Source: JAEUKQ01 sp044227605 (GTDB taxonomy: Bacteria > Pseudomonadota > Alphaproteobacteria > JAEUKQ01). Taken from it: a DNA stretch of 9,616 bases. Positions 6,881 through 9,616 of this stretch are shown one piece after another (position 1 is the first letter of the stretch; the number at the start of each line of letters is the position of its first letter). Location of the stretch: the NCBI GenBank assembly GCA_044227605.1, contig JBGAWJ010000063.1:1-9616 (forward strand), in the 5' to 3' direction. The notes beneath the pieces were generated by a model. The model searched no databases. It was not told the origin of the DNA and saw nothing but the letters and a program-made list of their open reading frames with translations. A program made the position numbers and the translations under genes.

Positions 6881-8512
6881 ATGGCTTTACCTCAGGAATG
6901 GATGAATATTGCTAAACAACATCGACATGCAGGTCGTCTGGAAGCAGCCGAGGTAGCTTGTAGGCAGGGGCTGGAGGAAAACAGGGATAATACCCAGCTT
7001 TTACATTTGTTAAGCGTTATTTTATACGAAACCCGAAAACTGCCAGAATCCTTGCAAGCCATTGATAAGGCAATCTCAATCAACGGTGGTATCACTTCTT
7101 ATCACAACAATCGGGCGGTGATTCTTTATGAAATGGGGCAGATCGGGGAAGCCGAAGCTTCCTTGCGCCGGGCCATTACACTGGATTCCAAGAATGCTAG
7201 CGCTTACAATAATTTAGGGAATGCCCAGCGTTTTTTAGGAAAATTAGAAGAAGCAGTGGCAAGTTTCACGCAAGCTTTGCAGATTCACCCTAACCATGTG
7301 GATGCACTTAACAATTTAGCGATCAGCTTGCGGGAACTTGGAAAATTGGATGAAGCAGAAGATGCCTGGCAAAAGGCCCTTCTTCTTTCCCCCCAATCTG
7401 TTGACATTATTTATAATTTGGGTGTGTTACAATATTTAAGGCAAAAAGTCAGTGATGCTGAAAACCTTTTCAGGCAGGCCATTGATAACTTACCTACATA
7501 TCCGCCTCTTTATCGGGGCTTAATCAATTTATTGTTACTAGAAAAACGCTGGAATGAGGCTTTAATTGTTTTAAAGCAAGCAAATTCTGTGTTACCTCCC
7601 AGCCGTGAACTTTCCTATATGAATAGGCAAGTTTATGGTGAAAATGTGGTAAAGGAATTTCTTCATGCGACTTTAGATGACCCTTTATTTGATGCTTATG
7701 AAAGTGCTATCCGTAAGGCCGTTACCCCTCGCTCTACTTTAATTGAAATTGGTGACGGGTTAGGATTATTTAGCTTGATGGCAGCCCGTGCCGGTATCCA
7801 ACAAGCCTATATTATTGAAGGCAATGAATTGCTGGCAAACCTTAATCAACAAGTGGTGCGTGCCAATGGCCTAAGCCAGCGTGTAACGGTCATTGCCGAA
7901 AAATCAGTTAACGTCACTGTGGGCAATCAACTTTCGGAAGCTGCGGATGTGTTGGTTTATAGTAAGTTCGGCCCAGGATTGTTGCAGCAGGGAACAATTA
8001 TCACGTTGCAGCACGCTAAAACCCATTTGATGAAACCCGGGGCAAGGATCATACCGGCTGCTGCGGCCGTTTATGCTATGTTAGTTGAAACGCCCTCTCT
8101 AGCAAAAATCAGCCCTGTGAATAATTTACGTGGTTTTGATTATAGCCCATTTGACTTGACTCGCCCCACCAGTTTTATGAATTTTGATTATTTACAAGAC
8201 CAGTATCAAACCTTAACGGACGCTACCTTAGCTTTAGACTTTAATTTTGCTAAGTTTATCCCTTTGCAGGGTAAAAAAGAAACCGCTTTATCGGTTATAA
8301 ATAATGGCTTGTGTCATGGGGTAGTCTTTTGGTACGACCTTTATTTAGATGATCAAACCACTTTTTCCCCCGCAAATTTTGCTCAGCAAAGATATTGGAA
8401 ACAAATGATCCAGTTTTTTGATCAGCCCCTTCATGTGACAAAAGGCGATCACGTCCCACTACAAGCTTGTTGGGATGAAAATAGGATATATTTTGAATTA
8501 TTAAGAAAATGA
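6881..8512 (+). CDS. TPR protein fused to a PRMT-like methyltransferase domain lacking the catalytic double-E
   Basis: Numbering is from the ATG at 6881 (543 residues); the frame is open back to TTG 6806 (568). Residues about 5-243 are roughly seven tandem 34-residue TPR units, a protein-binding scaffold (for example AYNNLGNAQRFLGKLEEAV near 108-126). Residues about 265-543 resemble protein arginine methyltransferases, closest in style to PRMT7/PRMT9. Motif I is EIGDGLGLFSLMAARAG (from 289, GxGxG at 291-295) and the acidic AdoMet-ribose residue is E313 (IIEGN). A hinge with THLMKPGARIIPAAAAVYA follows, then a C-terminal barrel with HGVVFWYDLYLDD (479-491) and RYWKQ (504-508) where PRMTs have THWKQ. 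Ungapped alignment by eye to the double-E loop puts Ser361 and Gln370 where the two substrate-holding glutamates should be. Arginine methylation is therefore doubtful, although AdoMet binding may persist. It sits between sdhE and mfd. The target is unknown. Confidence 0.8.
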   Translation: MALPQEWMNIAKQHRHAGRLEAAEVACRQGLEENRDNTQLLHLLSVILYETRKLPESLQAIDKAISINGGITSYHNNRAVILYEMGQIGEAEASLRRAITLDSKNASAYNNLGNAQRFLGKLEEAVASFTQALQIHPNHVDALNNLAISLRELGKLDEAEDAWQKALLLSPQSVDIIYNLGVLQYLRQKVSDAENLFRQAIDNLPTYPPLYRGLINLLLLEKRWNEALIVLKQANSVLPPSRELSYMNRQVYGENVVKEFLHATLDDPLFDAYESAIRKAVTPRSTLIEIGDGLGLFSLMAARAGIQQAYIIEGNELLANLNQQVVRANGLSQRVTVIAEKSVNVTVGNQLSEAADVLVYSKFGPGLLQQGTIITLQHAKTHLMKPGARIIPAAAAVYAMLVETPSLAKISPVNNLRGFDYSPFDLTRPTSFMNFDYLQDQYQTLTDATLALDFNFAKFIPLQGKKETALSVINNGLCHGVVFWYDLYLDDQTTFSPANFAQQRYWKQMIQFFDQPLHVTKGDHVPLQACWDENRIYFELLRK

Positions 8513-8530
8513 AACGGTTCATTTTCTTAA
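8501..8530 (+). terminator. 13-bp hairpin overlapping the stop codon of the TPR-methyltransferase gene
   Basis: TTAAGAAAATGAA (8501-8513) and TTCATTTTCTTAA (8518-8530) pair perfectly over 13 bp around an ACGG tetraloop, enclosing the TGA at 8510-8512. It is the longest perfect stem I noticed in the window. It lacks a GC-rich core and a trailing T-run beyond the stem, so termination may be partial. It separates the TPR gene from mfd, 55 bases further on. Confidence 0.5.
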
Positions 8531-8585
8531 AGATATCTCAAATATTTGAAAAGAATATTTTGTTGAAATAGGTTGATAGCGTTAT

Positions 8586-9500
8586 ATGCAGATTTATGGT
8601 GGGGATAGAACGGTTGTTTACCGGCAACTGACGCCGTCCACAAAAGAAGTAAAAACTTTTTTTGCAGTTGTGCCTGAGGGCATGCGTTCCTTAGTGCTCG
8701 CTGAAATTGCCGATTGTGTTTATGCCCAATCCCAATCTGTCTTATTGTATATTGCGAAAAGCCAACTTGAAGCCGGTAACATCAAAGAACAATTATCGTT
8801 CTACGGCGGCCCCCAACATCAAGTAATATCAATCCCGGAGTGGGATTGCCTTCCATATGACCGGATATCACCCAGTCGGGAGGTTATGGCGCAAAGAATA
8901 GAAGGTTTGTCCCAATTATCCCATTTATTATATAAGGGAACTCAAACCAGCACGATTATTATCACCACAGTCAATAACTTATTACAACGTCTTCCTGTGA
9001 AGGAGTCCATTGGTCACTTAACATGTACGTTGCAGCAAAAACAACAAATCAATATTCAATCATTTCTTAGTCAATTGCATGATTGGGGGTTCATGAGGTT
9101 GGAAACGGTTACCCAACCGGGCGAGTACGCCATCCGCGGCAGTATCATTGATTTTTTCCCACCGGGACAGCTTAATCCTATTAGGTTGGATCTAGACGAC
9201 ATCATCATCGATCATATTCGTACTTTTGATCCCTTAACGCAGCGTACCATTGCTGAAATTAAGGATATTACGCTTAAACCGGCGGGGGAAATTTTTCTCA
9301 ATTCAGGATCAATAGAAAATTTTCGCACGGCCTATCGCCAAATTTTTCAAGTAACTGGAAATAATGACCCTCTTTACGACGCTATCAGTAATAAAAGGCC
9401 ATATGCTGGGATGGAACATTGGCTGCCATTATTTTATTCAACAATGGTCACAATTTTTGATTATCTGCCACAAAATTGTTTAATGATTTTTGATTCTTGA
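8586..9500 (+). CDS. mfd: Transcription-repair coupling factor Mfd, truncated to its N-terminal UvrB-like module
   Basis: Intact Mfd (about 1,150 residues) dislodges RNA polymerase stalled at DNA damage and recruits UvrA. Here only 304 residues are read before a TGA. They match the N-terminal UvrB-homology module: WDCLPYDRISP at 86-96, EYAIRGSIIDFFPPG at 180-194, PIRLDLDD at 198-205, and YAGMEHWLPLF near 273-283. The polymerase-interaction domain, the RecG-like translocase motor and the C-terminal domain are absent. Similarity to Mfd appears to run to IFD (301-303), one codon before the stop, and no plus-strand frame beyond 9500 resumes Mfd. This is therefore not a simple frameshift. The fragment could at most bind UvrA-type partners and could not couple repair to transcription. 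ATG 8586 is chosen because a TAG lies in frame at 8577; the Shine-Dalgarno is weak. The break may be biological or an assembly artefact. Confidence 0.9.
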   Translation: MQIYGGDRTVVYRQLTPSTKEVKTFFAVVPEGMRSLVLAEIADCVYAQSQSVLLYIAKSQLEAGNIKEQLSFYGGPQHQVISIPEWDCLPYDRISPSREVMAQRIEGLSQLSHLLYKGTQTSTIIITTVNNLLQRLPVKESIGHLTCTLQQKQQINIQSFLSQLHDWGFMRLETVTQPGEYAIRGSIIDFFPPGQLNPIRLDLDDIIIDHIRTFDPLTQRTIAEIKDITLKPAGEIFLNSGSIENFRTAYRQIFQVTGNNDPLYDAISNKRPYAGMEHWLPLFYSTMVTIFDYLPQNCLMIFDS

Positions 9501-9616
9501 CCTACACGGTTTCTATGAAATCCGTCGATCACTTCTACTTTATCATCATGCGGCCATGTAACAATTGGTTGCGTATAACCGTCATTCATGATTGATATTT
9601 CAAGAAGCTCCATTTC
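9461..9616 (-). CDS. ParB/IbrB-like nuclease-domain protein, fragment broken at the mfd junction and cut by the window edge
   Basis: The reverse strand is open from the right edge to a TAA at 9461-9463 (51 codons). It reads EMELLEISIMNDGYTQPIVT near the edge, then VEVIDGFHRNRVGQES. The pattern DGYTQPIV followed by a VIDGFHR box is characteristic of ParB/Srx-type N-terminal domains, most like the IbrB-type and phage or plasmid ParB-domain proteins, not the chromosomal segregation ParB. After QES the family would normally continue for many residues. Here about 11 codons follow that lie within the mfd coding sequence before the stop, so its 3' end is missing or replaced. The 5' end lies beyond the window. 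Function is not assignable from this fragment. In IbrAB elements the protein is paired with a PAPS-reductase-like IbrA, which could be sought next door. Confidence 0.6.
   Translation of the reverse strand, partial: EMELLEISIMNDGYTQPIVTWPHDDKVEVIDGFHRNRVGQESKIIKQFCGR

Noticed and set aside
8295..8522. Minus-strand frame of 75 codons at the end of the TPR-methyltransferase gene
   Set aside because: It is antisense to the conserved barrel and WKQ region of the methyltransferase domain, and its start lies in the hairpin.
8546..8585. Promoter for mfd using TTGAAA at 8546 or 8563
   Set aside because: The corresponding -10 boxes match only 3 of 6 positions, so I do not list it as a feature.
9500..9562. 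Possible continuation of Mfd in another plus-strand frame after 9500 (a short GFYEIRR-like stretch)
   Set aside because: It slightly resembles a YYEARR motif further along Mfd, but the frame stops within about 20 codons. The same bases on the other strand give a much better ParB-type VIDGFHR match. A frameshift does not explain the break.

Overview
This is a low-GC (visibly AT-rich) stretch of bacterial chromosome. Its gene content and protein style point to an alphaproteobacterium. Supporting signs are a DksA with only one cysteine left in the zinc-finger region, psd next to pssA, recG divergent from sdhE with mfd downstream, and an isocitrate dehydrogenase of the homodimeric NADP type. The low GC would suit a host-associated or Acetobacteraceae/Holosporales-like lineage. 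That placement is inference, and I cannot name a genus.

Layout. Positions 1-879 (minus strand) hold the 5' part of icd, which runs off the left edge, and upstream of it a LOG-family nucleotide phosphoribohydrolase. Positions 1048-1980 (plus) encode an exported diheme cytochrome c. A good promoter at 2008-2036 then leads into psd-pssA (2142-3641), the two final enzymes of phosphatidylethanolamine synthesis. Convergent to pssA on the minus strand are dksA (3687-4106) and, upstream of it, recG (4223-6337). Divergent from recG are sdhE (6435-6725), a TPR protein fused to a PRMT-like methyltransferase domain (about 6881-8512), and mfd (8586-9500).

The genes are mostly housekeeping: TCA cycle and respiration (icd, sdhE, cytochrome c), phospholipid synthesis (psd, pssA), transcription control (dksA) and DNA repair at stalled forks or polymerases (recG, mfd). 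No intergenic stretch exceeds about 170 bases. I see no tRNA, rRNA, CRISPR array or complete insertion sequence.

Two places stand out. First, mfd stops after 304 codons out of the roughly 1,150 usual for the family. The sequence beyond the break reads, on the opposite strand, as the middle of a ParB/IbrB-like nuclease-domain protein that is cut at the same spot. Two unrelated genes broken tail to tail mark either a rearrangement junction or an assembly chimera. Second, the TPR-methyltransferase protein keeps the PRMT fold landmarks but has lost both glutamates of the catalytic double-E loop. This suggests a pseudoenzyme or a methyltransferase with changed chemistry.
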